Source of the DNA: an uncultured beta proteobacterium
GTDB taxonomy: Bacteria > Pseudomonadota > Gammaproteobacteria > Burkholderiales > Burkholderiaceae_A
DNA length: 64,000 nucleotides
Direction of reading: 5' to 3'
Assembly: GCA_902625535.1 (NCBI GenBank)
Contig: CACOBT010000004.1
Coordinates: 1 to 64,000 of the forward strand
In this document: positions 54,238 through 64,000 of the stretch, piece after piece
How the letters are laid out: each line of letters starts with the position of its first letter
Numbering within the stretch: the stretch's first letter is position 1
Program-made: the position numbers and the translations under genes
The notes under the pieces: generated by a model
What the model was told of the DNA's origin: nothing
Database searches by the model: none
Seen by the model: the letters and a program-made list of their open reading frames with translations, nothing else

Positions 54238-54891
54238 CTACGCCTCACCCTTTTCATCTCTCCCTATCACTATTTTGGAGTCGGAAAGATACATATGGCG
54301 AGGAACCTCAAGGTTATCAGGGGCCGGCTTATTGGCATAAACTCTTCCCGCGACATCAAATGTTGAGCCGTGGCAAGGACACAGAAATCCACCAGGCCAA
54401 TCATTTCCCATGTCAGAACCTGGCCCGGATGCGAACTTCGAAACTGGCGAACATCCCAAATGGGAACAAATCCCAACTGTAACAAAAATTTCAGGTTTTA
54501 TGGACCTATGAGAGTTTTTAGCATATTCGGGCGTAGGTATTTCCTTTCTCGCTGATTTTGGGTCCGCCAACTTATCTTCGAGACTGTTCAAACTTTCCAA
54601 CATTTCGGGGGTCCGCCTAACAATCCAAACTGGTTTTCCTCTCCACTCTACTGTCTTGAGGCCACCAGGTGGAATAGAACTTATGTCAACCTCAACTGGA
54701 GCTCCCGCCGATTTTGCTTTTTCTGACGGAGCCATCGATACGGCAAATGGGATTCCCCCTGCCACTGCGGCAACACCGCCAGCTGCCCCGCAAGCGATTA
54801 GCCACTTGCGCCTTTCGGACTCGCCCGGACCGATCTGCTCAAAAGAAACTCCCTGATTAACAATCGTCTCGTTTTTACTATGTTTTGCCAT
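54238..54891 (-). CDS. petA: Ubiquinol-cytochrome c reductase, Rieske iron-sulfur subunit
   Basis: CSHLGCSPV and CPCHGSTFD cluster-binding motifs; RRKWLIACGAAGGVAAVAGG N-terminal anchor. Confidence 0.96.
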   Translation of the reverse strand: MAKHSKNETIVNQGVSFEQIGPGESERRKWLIACGAAGGVAAVAGGIPFAVSMAPSEKAKSAGAPVEVDISSIPPGGLKTVEWRGKPVWIVRRTPEMLESLNSLEDKLADPKSARKEIPTPEYAKNSHRSIKPEIFVTVGICSHLGCSPVSKFASGPGSDMGNDWPGGFLCPCHGSTFDVAGRVYANKPAPDNLEVPRHMYLSDSKIVIGRDEKGEA

Positions 54892-55068
54892 ACTCTCTCA
54901 CCCCAAAAAACACTCCCGACGCTGCATTTTATAACAAAAATGCTTGTCAAGCGAAACCCACAGTTTAGTAGGCATGCTGAACGACCGAATAGTTTCCTAA
55001 TTCCCTTATTTAAATACTGTCTCTCGGTCTAAAACGCACTCCCCTTCAGTATATAATTTAACACATTA

Positions 55069-56280
55069 TTGATTCAACGAAAATTTATGTCATTGAAGAC
55101 CCCGTGGCTAACACTTTGCCAAATAGTTTTTGTCATGTTCGGTTTGTTATTTGTCATTTCTACCCTAAAACCGTCCTGGCTAGATAAGATTATTGACGAG
55201 ATTGAGAGAAAGGAAATGTTGCGTTTCTCTTTAGACAATGGCGGGCGACCAACCCTAGCTAGGGTAGATGGAAAGAAAGTCATTTCGTTTAAATCAGGTT
55301 TCGAGAAGGCCGCGATTACGGCGATACCGTCCGTGGTACACATTTTATCAAAACAAGGTCGTGCACGGACCGACCACCCTTACTTCGAAGCACTCACTTT
55401 AAAGAAATTTTTACTCGATTCTGAAATGCTTGGCGAAAACGAGAAAAATAGTTTTCATCAAAGCATGGGTTCTGGAGTTATAGTCGCCAGTGGTGGTTTT
55501 GTAATGACTAACTACCGCGTTGTAAAAGGAGCTACAGATCTTCAAGTTGCCTTAACAAACGGTCAAAAAGTCGCGGCAGAGGTTATCGGAGTCGATCCCG
55601 AGACGGACTTAGCAGTTCTTAAAATAACAGATAAGAATGCCCCGCATATCATATTTGCTAGACCAAACCAAATACACATTGGCGATTTCGTTTTGGCGAT
55701 TGGTAACCCATTTGGCGTAGGTCAAACGGTAACACAGGGCATTGTAAGTGCTCTGGGGAGAGACTCACTAAATGTAAACACATTTGAGAATTTTATCCAA
55801 ACTGATGCAGCAATTAACCCAGGCAACAGCGGGGGAGCTTTGGTTAACGGCGCAGGAGAATTGGTTGGTATAAATACGGCGATCTATTCGAAAACTGGTA
55901 GTAATGCAGGGATTGGCTTTGCGATACCAGTTGAAACTGTTGCTTTTGTTTTTGAAGAAATAATCGATGAAGGAAGAGTTACCAGAGGTTTTATCGGAGT
56001 AAAACTTGGGGATGTTTCAATCGAATTCTCAGACTACGCTGGAAGATCTAATGCTTACGTCCGTTATGTTGTAAAAAATTCTCCGGCCGATAGAGCTGAT
56101 GTGCGACCGGGTGATATCATTTTGTCCCTGGCGGACCTGAAAATTAAAAATTCGAAGCATTTTATGGCTATAGTCTCAAATTTAGAGCCTTCATTACAGA
56201 CAAATATGAAATTAAAACGGGGCAACAAAATCATAGGTGTGCAAATTTCAATCGCGGAGAGACCAATTTTTAATAAATAA
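55069..56280 (+). CDS. Trypsin-like/PDZ periplasmic protease homologue (DegQ/DegS-like); catalytic His position appears to be Arg
   Basis: DPETDLAVLKI (Asp) and QTDAAINPGNSGGALVN (Ser) conserved, C-terminal PDZ; the His motif reads GFVMTNYRVVKGA (CGC at 55516-55518). The 5' end may include extra codons. Confidence 0.87.
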   Translation: MIQRKFMSLKTPWLTLCQIVFVMFGLLFVISTLKPSWLDKIIDEIERKEMLRFSLDNGGRPTLARVDGKKVISFKSGFEKAAITAIPSVVHILSKQGRARTDHPYFEALTLKKFLLDSEMLGENEKNSFHQSMGSGVIVASGGFVMTNYRVVKGATDLQVALTNGQKVAAEVIGVDPETDLAVLKITDKNAPHIIFARPNQIHIGDFVLAIGNPFGVGQTVTQGIVSALGRDSLNVNTFENFIQTDAAINPGNSGGALVNGAGELVGINTAIYSKTGSNAGIGFAIPVETVAFVFEEIIDEGRVTRGFIGVKLGDVSIEFSDYAGRSNAYVRYVVKNSPADRADVRPGDIILSLADLKIKNSKHFMAIVSNLEPSLQTNMKLKRGNKIIGVQISIAERPIFNK

Positions 56281-56283
56281 CAA

Positions 56284-57048
56284 TCAATTAGTTCCCTCCT
56301 TTTTGATACCAAGAGATTTAGATAAAAAAATTCCTAACTCAAAAAGAACACAGAGCGGCAACGCCAGCATCAACTGAGAAACAACATCAGGTGGGGTCAC
56401 TATGGCAGCTAAAATAAATGACAAAACAATAAAATATGGCCTGAAATATCGCATTTTTTCCAATGAAACAAAATCAAGTCTTACAAGAAGCATCTGAACC
56501 ACAGGCGTTTCGAAAGAAAGACCAAAAATCAAGAATAGCGACATGGCAAAAGAAAAATATTTGTCTATGTCCGTAGCTATTTCTACTTCAGAAGGTGAAA
56601 AGGCAACGATGAAACCAAATACGGCTGGAAAAACAACAAAGTAAGCGAAGGCCATTCCAGCAAAGAAAAGTATTAAGCTACTGAGTATAATTGGAAAAGC
56701 AAGTTTTTTTTCTTCAGCATACAGCGCTGGCTCCACAAAAGCCCAAACTTGCCAAAGAGTAAACGGTAAAGAAATGATGAAGGCCACAAAAAATGTCACT
56801 TTTATAGGTACAAAAAATGGTGCCGCCACATCTGTAGCTATCATACTCACGCCCGGCGGCAAGGCAGAAATTAATGGGTTCGCGAAAATATTATAAATTT
56901 CCGGAGCCCAGGCAATTAAGCTAAAAAAGCAAATGAGGATTGCAAGCAAAGAACGAAGGACTCGATCCCGTAGTTCGACCAAATGTGTTACGTAACTTTC
57001 ATTTCTTTCTGGCTCTTTGCTCATCGATGGTAGGGTTTTTTTGGACAT
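56284..57048 (-). CDS. tatC: Sec-independent protein translocase TatC
   Basis: HLVELRDRVLRSLLAI; SFETPVVQMLLVRL; AAIVTPPDVVSQLMLALPLCVLFELGI. Confidence 0.97.
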   Translation of the reverse strand: MSKKTLPSMSKEPERNESYVTHLVELRDRVLRSLLAILICFFSLIAWAPEIYNIFANPLISALPPGVSMIATDVAAPFFVPIKVTFFVAFIISLPFTLWQVWAFVEPALYAEEKKLAFPIILSSLILFFAGMAFAYFVVFPAVFGFIVAFSPSEVEIATDIDKYFSFAMSLFLIFGLSFETPVVQMLLVRLDFVSLEKMRYFRPYFIVLSFILAAIVTPPDVVSQLMLALPLCVLFELGIFLSKSLGIKKEGTN

Positions 57049-57452
57049 CTAAGTCTAAGCCTATTTCTCACCTTCTCTCTAATTTTTAATTGAAAGTTTT
57101 CCTCCTTCCACGATAAGGCTGGAGAATCGATATAGAATCGAATTTTCTTCTCCTCAATTCCCGAAGTATTCGAACTGCCAATCGATGCACTCAAATCACG
57201 GATCTCATTTTCCAAAGAAAGTAATTCCTCTCCGTATTGTTTGCCAAAATCCTTTATGTCGTCTTGCGTCGCATTATATTCGTTGACTTTGAGTTCGTTC
57301 TCAACATCTAATTTGACTTTAGAAACGTAGTTTTGTGCTCTACCCGCCATAATCCCCAAAGTTTTGAATAGCACTGGTAATCGCTCAGGCCCTACTACCA
57401 GCAAGCACGCTAACGCAACGATTATTAATTCGAAAAAACCGACATCAAGCAC
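57021..57452 (-). CDS. tatB: Sec-independent protein translocase TatB
   Basis: MLDVGFFELIIVALACLLVVGPERLPVLFKTLGIMAGR. Confidence 0.95.
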   Translation of the reverse strand: MLDVGFFELIIVALACLLVVGPERLPVLFKTLGIMAGRAQNYVSKVKLDVENELKVNEYNATQDDIKDFGKQYGEELLSLENEIRDLSASIGSSNTSGIEEKKIRFYIDSPALSWKEENFQLKIREKVRNRLRLRCPKKPYHR

Positions 57453-57470
57453 ACAATCCCCAAAAAATCT

Positions 57471-57710
57471 TTATTCCTTGTTTTTTTCTCTCGCCTGGAC
57501 TGTAAAAGTTTCTGATTCCGATAAATCCTTGTTTTCGCTACTTTCTAACGAAGAAATACCATCGTCTTTATTTCCCTCTTTAAGTCCCTCTTTGAAACCC
57601 TTAAGGGCGCCACCCAAATCAGACCCGAGGTTTTTAAGTTTCTTTGTTCCAAAAACAAGAATAATGACTAACAGCACAATAAGCCAGTGCCATATGCTAA
57701 AAGTTCCCAT
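57471..57710 (-). CDS. tatA: Sec-independent protein translocase TatA
   Basis: [42 protein letters not shown]. Confidence 0.96.
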   Translation of the reverse strand: MGTFSIWHWLIVLLVIILVFGTKKLKNLGSDLGGALKGFKEGLKEGNKDDGISSLESSENKDLSESETFTVQAREKNKE

Positions 57711-58090
57711 AATAAATTTGCACCTTTCCTTTCATCGGCTTTTAAACCGACACCCCCAAAGCGGAGGGCCTTACCCTTAATATTATTCTAAACAAACTCC
57801 GCCTCTGTTAACTTTAACTTCCCCAATTTACAATCAACCGAAGTCATATTTTTTAACTTTTTTCCTTCCGAAATATAAGTTGGGGTATCAGTCTTTCCTC
57901 AAAATGCCTCTAACTAATATCAAGCCTGGTCTGTCCTAAGGCACGTTATGAAAAACAACTACTAACGAAAACCGCCTTCACATTGTCATCGATAAACGTG
58001 ACCACATCATCATACTAATACATATTTTTATGCTAATTATTTTTTAACAGTATTACAAAATACATGCGGTGTCATTACGTACCCTTTTTT

Positions 58091-58408
58091 TTATCTCGAT
58101 TGTTTTTCCTGTATCCCTGAAACACCTTCCCGCAAAGTCAATTCATTAATTACATCACCTAAGCTTATATTAACCTTCTCAAGAAGTACAAGATAATGAA
58201 ATAACAAGTCTGCTGCCTCATGTACCACTTCTTGAGGTTGTCCTGAATTTACAGCAAGGATCAACTCTGTGGTTTCTTCCGTTAATTTTTTTAACAGATG
58301 CTCTGTATTTCCCTGCAACAATGATGCTACATAGGATTTTGACTTATCCGAACTCCTTCTACTTTGGATGACCTTCACCGTTCTCTTTAAACTTAGCTCC
58401 TCAGTCAT
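58091..58408 (-). CDS. hisE: Phosphoribosyl-ATP pyrophosphatase
   Basis: [33 protein letters not shown]; adjacent to hisI. Confidence 0.93.
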   Translation of the reverse strand: MTEELSLKRTVKVIQSRRSSDKSKSYVASLLQGNTEHLLKKLTEETTELILAVNSGQPQEVVHEAADLLFHYLVLLEKVNISLGDVINELTLREGVSGIQEKQSR

Positions 58409-58782
58409 TTCTTACTCCTAGTACTTTTTTCAATCTCAGTAATACTCCAACCATTTTTGCCTAATTTCCTAAAAAAGCAACTCGGCCTCCCCGTGTGACA
58501 AGCGATACCTTTCATTTGTTCTACGAAAAGCAATATAGCGTCACTATCGCAATCTAAATATATTTCTTTAACAACTTGATATTGCCCTGACGTCTCGCCC
58601 TTATGCCATAAACAATTTCTAGACCTTGAAAAATAAACGACTGACCCAGTCTCTAAAGTTTTCAATAGGGATTCTCTCGACATCCATGCGAGCATAAGCA
58701 CTTTTTTTGACTTAAAGTCCTGGGCGATAGACGGAATCAGACCCGATGAATTAAATTTTACTGAATTAATAAAATCTAACAT
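58405..58782 (-). CDS. hisI: Phosphoribosyl-AMP cyclohydrolase
   Basis: [46 protein letters not shown]. Confidence 0.96.
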   Translation of the reverse strand: MLDFINSVKFNSSGLIPSIAQDFKSKKVLMLAWMSRESLLKTLETGSVVYFSRSRNCLWHKGETSGQYQVVKEIYLDCDSDAILLFVEQMKGIACHTGRPSCFFRKLGKNGWSITEIEKSTRSKK

Positions 58783-59530
58783 TAATACCCTTTTTTCTCA
58801 AAAATTGTTTCGTTTCATAAATAGTGAAGGACCCGAAGTGAAAAATAGAGGCCGCTAAAACTGCGTCGGCTTTCCCATCAATCAAACCCTCTGCAAGGTG
58901 CTCTAAAGTCCCCACTCCGCCCGAAGCGATAACCGGTACCTCGACAATGTCCGTAATGGTGCGAATAAGATCTATATCAAATCCGCTTTTCGTTCCATCT
59001 CTATCCATACTAGTAACTAATAATTCTCCAGCGCCACACTTTTCCATTCGTTTAGCCCATTCAATCGCATCAATATCGGTTGATCTTGTTCCTCCATGAG
59101 TGAATATCTCCCAACCCTCTTTCCCTACCATCTTTTTCGCATCGATAGCTACGACGATGCATTGCGAACCAAACTTTTCCGAACATTCCTTGACCAAATT
59201 AGGATTTGCGACAGCCGCTGAATTAATACTGACTTTATCGGCACCAGAGAGTAACATAGTTGATACATCATCAACAGACCGAATACCTCCCCCAACCGTA
59301 AGAGGAACAAAAACCTGTTCTGCAACTTTTGAAACAACTTCGGACAGGGTTCCTCTTTTCTCTTTAGTTGCTGTGATGTCTAAAAATGTTATTTCATCGG
59401 CCCCTTGAGCGGAATAATTTTTAGCCACTTCTACGGGATCCCCTGCATCCACAATGTTAACAAAATTAACACCTTTGACAACTCTACCTGCATCAATGTC
59501 TAGACAAGGAATTATTCTTTTGGTCAACAT
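58766..59530 (-). CDS. hisF: Imidazole glycerol phosphate synthase subunit HisF
   Basis: [43 protein letters not shown]. Confidence 0.97.
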   Translation of the reverse strand: MLTKRIIPCLDIDAGRVVKGVNFVNIVDAGDPVEVAKNYSAQGADEITFLDITATKEKRGTLSEVVSKVAEQVFVPLTVGGGIRSVDDVSTMLLSGADKVSINSAAVANPNLVKECSEKFGSQCIVVAIDAKKMVGKEGWEIFTHGGTRSTDIDAIEWAKRMEKCGAGELLVTSMDRDGTKSGFDIDLIRTITDIVEVPVIASGGVGTLEHLAEGLIDGKADAVLAASIFHFGSFTIYETKQFLRKKGINVRFY

Positions 59531-60279
59531 TTATTATTCGAACCTTTTTTCAATTTCGCATATACTTTCTCGAGACAGATATTTCCTTCGTAAAGAGCTT
59601 TGCCCAAAATAACACCATCTACACCTTTGTCATGTAACGCAGCTAACTCGTCAATTTCCGCTGCAGAAGAAAGTCCTCCGGATGCTATTACCGGAATTGT
59701 TACGGCTTCCGCTAATCTCAGCGTTGACGTAATATTAATTCCTACTTGCATCCCATCCCTGCTTATATCAGTGTAAAGGATATTTTTTACATCTAGTTTA
59801 TCAATCGATTTAGCCATTTTAATAACATCTAAGTCAGTAGTTTTGCTCCACCCATCCGTTGCAACTTTGCCGTCCCGACCGTCGATAGATACAATAATTT
59901 TACCTGGAAAAGTAGAGCAAGCTTTTTTTAAGAAAATTGGATTTTTTATGGCCGCCGTTCCAATAACTACGTATGAGGCTCCGAGTTCGATAAGTTTTTT
60001 AATTGTCTGAAGGTCGCGAATACCACCGCCAACCTGTATTGAAAGTTTGTTTCTGCACTCCTGCAGTATTCTGCTTATCGAAACAAAGTTTTTTTGATTT
60101 CCAGAAAAGGCCCCATCCAAATCGACAACATGTAGCCTCGTAGCATTTTGGCTAATCCAACGTTTAGCCATCTGAACAGGGTCCGTCGAGTATATGGTGG
60201 CATCCCTCATTTCACCTTGCTTTAACCTAACACAGGAACCTTTTTTTATATCTATAGCGGGAATAGCGCAAAAAGCCAT
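59524..60279 (-). CDS. hisA: ProFAR isomerase HisA
   Basis: [45 protein letters not shown]. Confidence 0.96.
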   Translation of the reverse strand: MAFCAIPAIDIKKGSCVRLKQGEMRDATIYSTDPVQMAKRWISQNATRLHVVDLDGAFSGNQKNFVSISRILQECRNKLSIQVGGGIRDLQTIKKLIELGASYVVIGTAAIKNPIFLKKACSTFPGKIIVSIDGRDGKVATDGWSKTTDLDVIKMAKSIDKLDVKNILYTDISRDGMQVGINITSTLRLAEAVTIPVIASGGLSSAAEIDELAALHDKGVDGVILGKALYEGNICLEKVYAKLKKGSNNKC

Positions 60280-60310
60280 GAAATCTTTTATAACCTTACC
60301 AATTTATCAA

Positions 60311-60934
60311 TCAAGGTTTCCACCCTACAAAATTCTTCAATAGCGTAATTCCAACTTCGGCACTCTTCTCTGGATGGAATTGGGTTGCAATAATATTTTC
60401 TCTTGAAACGATACTAGGAAACACCGTCCCATGCACTGTCTCGCCTAATATAATGCTTTTATCGTTGGGATTAGAAAAAAAACTGTGAACAAAATAAAAA
60501 TAAGCGTTCACTTCACCGCTTTTTAAAATTCCACTAAAAACAGGATGGTTTCTCGTAAGTTTGACAGTGTTCCACCCCATATGGGGGATCTTTACAGAAA
60601 ATTGTTTCGTAAATCGCTCGACTTTTCCGGAGATTAAGCCTAATCCTGGACTTCTTCCTTCTTCCGAAGAATCAAACAGAATTTGTTTCCCCAAACAAAT
60701 TCCTAGGAATGGTTTAGTGGCAAGACAATTTTTTAACTCATCTAGTATTTCTAAATGATTTAATGTTTCGATACAATTTCTCATGGAGCCTTGACCGGGG
60801 AAAACCACTCTATCAGCCTCCCGAAGAGTTTTCTTTTCGAAAGCAACGCGCACATCGGAATCGGGACACGCTCTTCGTAAAGCCAGTAATACACTCTTTA
60901 AATTTCCAACTCCTGAATTAACGACAGCTATCAT
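60311..60934 (-). CDS. hisH: Imidazole glycerol phosphate synthase subunit HisH
   Basis: VNSGVGNLKSVLLAL; PFLGICLGKQILFDSSEEG; ATQFHPEKSAEVG. Confidence 0.95.
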   Translation of the reverse strand: MIAVVNSGVGNLKSVLLALRRACPDSDVRVAFEKKTLREADRVVFPGQGSMRNCIETLNHLEILDELKNCLATKPFLGICLGKQILFDSSEEGRSPGLGLISGKVERFTKQFSVKIPHMGWNTVKLTRNHPVFSGILKSGEVNAYFYFVHSFFSNPNDKSIILGETVHGTVFPSIVSRENIIATQFHPEKSAEVGITLLKNFVGWKP

Positions 60935-60947
60935 ATTTAGTTAACTC

Positions 60948-61541
60948 TCAAAGAACTCCCTTTGTTGAAGGAACCAGCCGTTTGTTAACCTCAGCATGAT
61001 TTAAATCAACTGCTTGACGAAGTGCCAGCGCAAAACACTTAAAAATACTCTCGCACTGGTGATGAGCATTATCGCCGTAAAGATTTTCTATATGCAACGT
61101 TATTCCGGCGTGATTTACAAAACCCTGAAAAAATTCCTTGACAAGGTCCAGATCGAAATCACCTGCATTTTGTCTTTTCCAATCGCACCGGAAGTGAAGA
61201 CCAGGCCTCCCCGAAATATCAATAACAACGCGCGATAATGCTTCATCGAGTGGAGCGTACGCACTTCCAAATCGCTTGATCCCTGTCTTATCGCCCAAGG
61301 CTTTATTGAGGGCTTGCCCGATGGTTATCCCAACATCTTCCACGGTATGATGTGCATCGACCAATAAGTCACCTTCTGCATTTACATTTAAAAAGAATTT
61401 TCCATGTCTGCATATTTGGTCTAACATATGGTCAAAAAAAGGTAGTCCAGTTTTATAACTCCCCTGGGAAGCATTATCTAAAACTAACTGCACCTCGATA
61501 GAAGTTTCACCGGTATTTCTTTCAACCTTAGCGCTACGCAT
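60948..61541 (-). CDS. hisB: Imidazoleglycerol-phosphate dehydratase
   Basis: [56 protein letters not shown]. Confidence 0.97.
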   Translation of the reverse strand: MRSAKVERNTGETSIEVQLVLDNASQGSYKTGLPFFDHMLDQICRHGKFFLNVNAEGDLLVDAHHTVEDVGITIGQALNKALGDKTGIKRFGSAYAPLDEALSRVVIDISGRPGLHFRCDWKRQNAGDFDLDLVKEFFQGFVNHAGITLHIENLYGDNAHHQCESIFKCFALALRQAVDLNHAEVNKRLVPSTKGVL

Positions 61542-61567
61542 ATAGCCTCTTATAGTAAACTAAAACA

Positions 61568-62662
61568 ATGACTAGAAAAAACCCAAATCATATTTTTTTC
61601 AATCCAAATGTTAACACTCTGAAGCCATATGTACCAGGACAACAAACTAATGATACCGAATATGTAAAGCTAAACACTAACGAAAATCCTTTCGGGCCTT
61701 CTCCACGAGTTAAAGAGACAATTATCCAATTTTTGGAAAATTCAGAGTCCCAATTGAGGCTTTACCCCGAGCCAGAATCCGATTCTTTGAGAAAAGTTAT
61801 CGCACAAAAATTTTCGATTAGGGATGACGAAGTTTTTGTAGGTAATGGCTCTGATGAAGTTTTATCGCTTTGTTTTCTATCATTCTTTGCAGAGCGAGGA
61901 ACTCTATCCTTTCCTGAACTAACTTACAGTTTCTACCCATCAATTGCAAAGTTGTTTAAGATTCCTTTTTCGACATTTAAATTAAAAAAAGACTTTAGTT
62001 TGGATTTAAATTTTGTCGATCAAAAATCTGCATCAATTATTTTTCCAAATCCAAACGCTGTTACAGGGATCGCTCTTCCTGTTAAAAAAATAGAGAGTTT
62101 TGTTTGCAAAAATCCGAATAAATTAATCATTATCGATGAAGCTTATGCAGACTTTAATAGGGCCTCTTGCGTACCTCTCATTAAGAAGTATTCAAACCTA
62201 CTAGTTATTCAAACATTTTCGAAATCTAGAGGTATGGCTGGATTACGTATTGGGATTTGTTTTGGAAACAGTTATTTAATCAACGGTCTCAGGTCAGTAA
62301 AAAACAGTTTCAATTCTTATCCCATAGACAGTCTAGCAAATATAGCAGCAATTTCTGCGATTCAGGATGAGTCGTGGTTCGAAAAAAATATAAGCATGAT
62401 TATCGAAATCCGGTCTTATTTTATGCTTGAACTCGAAAAACTTGGGTTTAAGGTCCTACCCTCTTCGGCTAACTTCGTTCTAGCTACTCATCCAGTTATC
62501 AAGGCAAAGGTTTTACGAGAATATTTAAATCTCAATAAAATTTTAGTCAGGCACTTCCCGAACACAATCGTCTCAAATTGGTTGAGGATAACTATTGGAA
62601 CACGCGAAAATTGTAACTTAATCCTTACTGTGCTCAAACAAAAAATTTCAGAAGTTAAGTAA
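61568..62662 (+). CDS. hisC: Histidinol-phosphate aminotransferase
   Basis: KLNTNENPFGPSPRV; IIDEAYADF; TFSKSRGMAGLRIGI. Confidence 0.94.
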   Translation: MTRKNPNHIFFNPNVNTLKPYVPGQQTNDTEYVKLNTNENPFGPSPRVKETIIQFLENSESQLRLYPEPESDSLRKVIAQKFSIRDDEVFVGNGSDEVLSLCFLSFFAERGTLSFPELTYSFYPSIAKLFKIPFSTFKLKKDFSLDLNFVDQKSASIIFPNPNAVTGIALPVKKIESFVCKNPNKLIIIDEAYADFNRASCVPLIKKYSNLLVIQTFSKSRGMAGLRIGICFGNSYLINGLRSVKNSFNSYPIDSLANIAAISAIQDESWFEKNISMIIEIRSYFMLELEKLGFKVLPSSANFVLATHPVIKAKVLREYLNLNKILVRHFPNTIVSNWLRITIGTRENCNLILTVLKQKISEVK

Positions 62663-62663
62663 G

Positions 62664-63962
62664 TCAGTTTTTTTTAAATCTAAGTTCTGCTGACGCCGCA
62701 TGTGCAGTGAGAGTTTCACCCCTTGCCAAAGTGGATGCGATAGGACCAAGTTCAGCCGCTCCATCCTCAGACACGTTTATTACGCTCGTCCGTTTTAAAA
62801 AATCAAATACGCTCAAACCAGATGAAAATCGTGCAGAGCCAGAAGTTGGTAAAACATGGTTTGGTCCGGCACAATAATCTCCAAGCGCTTCCGATGAAAA
62901 CTTACCCGAAAAAATTGAGCCAGCATTTTTTATCTTGGTAAGAAGAATTGAAGGATCTTTAACGGACAACTCTAAATGCTCAGGTGCAATTTGATTTGCA
63001 AGCTGACACGCTTCATCCATATTCACTACTTTTACCAAAGCACCATTCTTGCTCAAGGATTTCCTAATTATCTCAAACCTTGACATGGTCGGCAATTTTG
63101 TCGAAATACATTGCTCGACCTTATTCAGCAAATCATTTGAGGGACTTATGAGAATTGCACGAGCGAGTTCGTCATGTTCCGCTTGCGAAAATAAGTCCAT
63201 CGTAACCCATTCCGGGTCGGAACTTTCGTCTCCGATTATAAGGATTTCTGAGGGCCCAGCAACCATATCAATACCCACGGACCCAAAAACCTGCCTCTTT
63301 GCCTCAGCAACATAAGCATTACCAGGACCAACTATTTTGTCAACTCTAGGAATACTTTGCGTACCAAACGCCAACGCAGCAATCGCTTGAGCTCCCCCAA
63401 CGTTAAATATTCTATCGACACCAGAGATTGCCGCCGCCGCGAGCACTAAATCATTGATCTGTCCGCTAATCGACGGTACAACCATAATAATTTCATCCAC
63501 GCCCGCAACAGATGCTGGGATCGCGTTCATCATAACAGATGAGGGATAAGCTGCTTTTCCGCCAGGGACGTAGATTCCAACTCTTTCAAGTGGTAGAACT
63601 CTCATTGCAAAATGCGAGCCTTTTGAATCAGTGTATGAATAGGGTTCGATTTTTTGATGAGAGTGGTATAGTCTGATCCGTTCATAAGCTTTAGTCATGG
63701 CCCTAATCTGATCCTTTTGCCCAATGCTTAAGACTCTCCGTTTGATATTATCATCCAAAACAATTTGCTTGACGCCGGCAAAGGAACTCCCATCAAATTT
63801 TCTTGAATATTTTTCCACTGCAGCGTCCCCGCTCGACTTGACATCTTCAATGATTTCTTTAACTACTTCTGAAACCCTGGCTTTATCAGTCCCTGAAACG
63901 GATATAAGCTGGGCAAAGGCATCTTTAAAATCGTTTTGCCCAGTGTTTAATCTCTTAATCAT
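62664..63962 (-). CDS. hisD: Histidinol dehydrogenase
   Basis: ERVGIYVPGGKAAYPSSVMMNAIPA; DMVAGPSEILII; GDYCAGPNHVLPTSG. The track extends to 63995; MIKRLNTGQNDF at 63962 is the likelier start. Confidence 0.95.
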   Translation of the reverse strand: MIKRLNTGQNDFKDAFAQLISVSGTDKARVSEVVKEIIEDVKSSGDAAVEKYSRKFDGSSFAGVKQIVLDDNIKRRVLSIGQKDQIRAMTKAYERIRLYHSHQKIEPYSYTDSKGSHFAMRVLPLERVGIYVPGGKAAYPSSVMMNAIPASVAGVDEIIMVVPSISGQINDLVLAAAAISGVDRIFNVGGAQAIAALAFGTQSIPRVDKIVGPGNAYVAEAKRQVFGSVGIDMVAGPSEILIIGDESSDPEWVTMDLFSQAEHDELARAILISPSNDLLNKVEQCISTKLPTMSRFEIIRKSLSKNGALVKVVNMDEACQLANQIAPEHLELSVKDPSILLTKIKNAGSIFSGKFSSEALGDYCAGPNHVLPTSGSARFSSGLSVFDFLKRTSVINVSEDGAAELGPIASTLARGETLTAHAASAELRFKKN

Positions 63963-64000
63963 TGATAGTTTTTCCCGTGGTTTTTTCGTCTGCAACCAAT

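Noticed and set aside
57780-57920. Short minus-strand open frame TPTYISEGKKLKNMTSVDCKLGKLKLTEAEFV in the tatA-hisE gap as a small gene
   Set aside because: Only ~37 codons between stops, with just an internal ATG, no clear ribosome-binding site and no recognised family.

Overview
The window is one compact chromosomal segment from a proteobacterium. The rRNA sequences and gene order (rplM-rpsI-argC-erpA, petABC-sspB, tatABC-his) look betaproteobacterial. It carries pntAB, ribosomal proteins L13/S9, two intact porins plus a decayed porin copy, hldE, a complete rrn operon (16S - tRNA-Ile(GAT) - tRNA-Ala(TGC) - 23S - 5S, minus strand), rpe-trpEGDC, purD, a serine-cycle/C1-folate operon (glyA-sgaA-hprA-mtdA-fch-ftfL), a pabB-pabC fusion, panD, pgi, a ubiE/ubiJ cluster, phoBR-ilvA-hemA-prfA-prmC-grxD, sspB, petABC, tatABC and a his cluster. 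The most interesting element is a split tRNA-Thr(UGU) gene at 51000-51290 (minus). Its anticodon loop is interrupted after U36 by a ~216-nt sequence carrying all four conserved core strings (P, Q, R, S) of an Azoarcus-like (IC3-type) group I intron, with no ORF. Other points worth a second look: a DegQ/DegS-like protease whose catalytic-His motif reads TNYRVV instead of TNxHVV; a tandem porin duplication with one copy pseudogenised but its ~190-bp leader still conserved; an rrn promoter whose -35 overlaps the trpC stop codon; a 5S 3' end that overlaps the hldE stop codon; and hisC inverted inside the his cluster. No CRISPR array, prophage or transposase was recognised. All calls are from reading the sequence; no database search was run.
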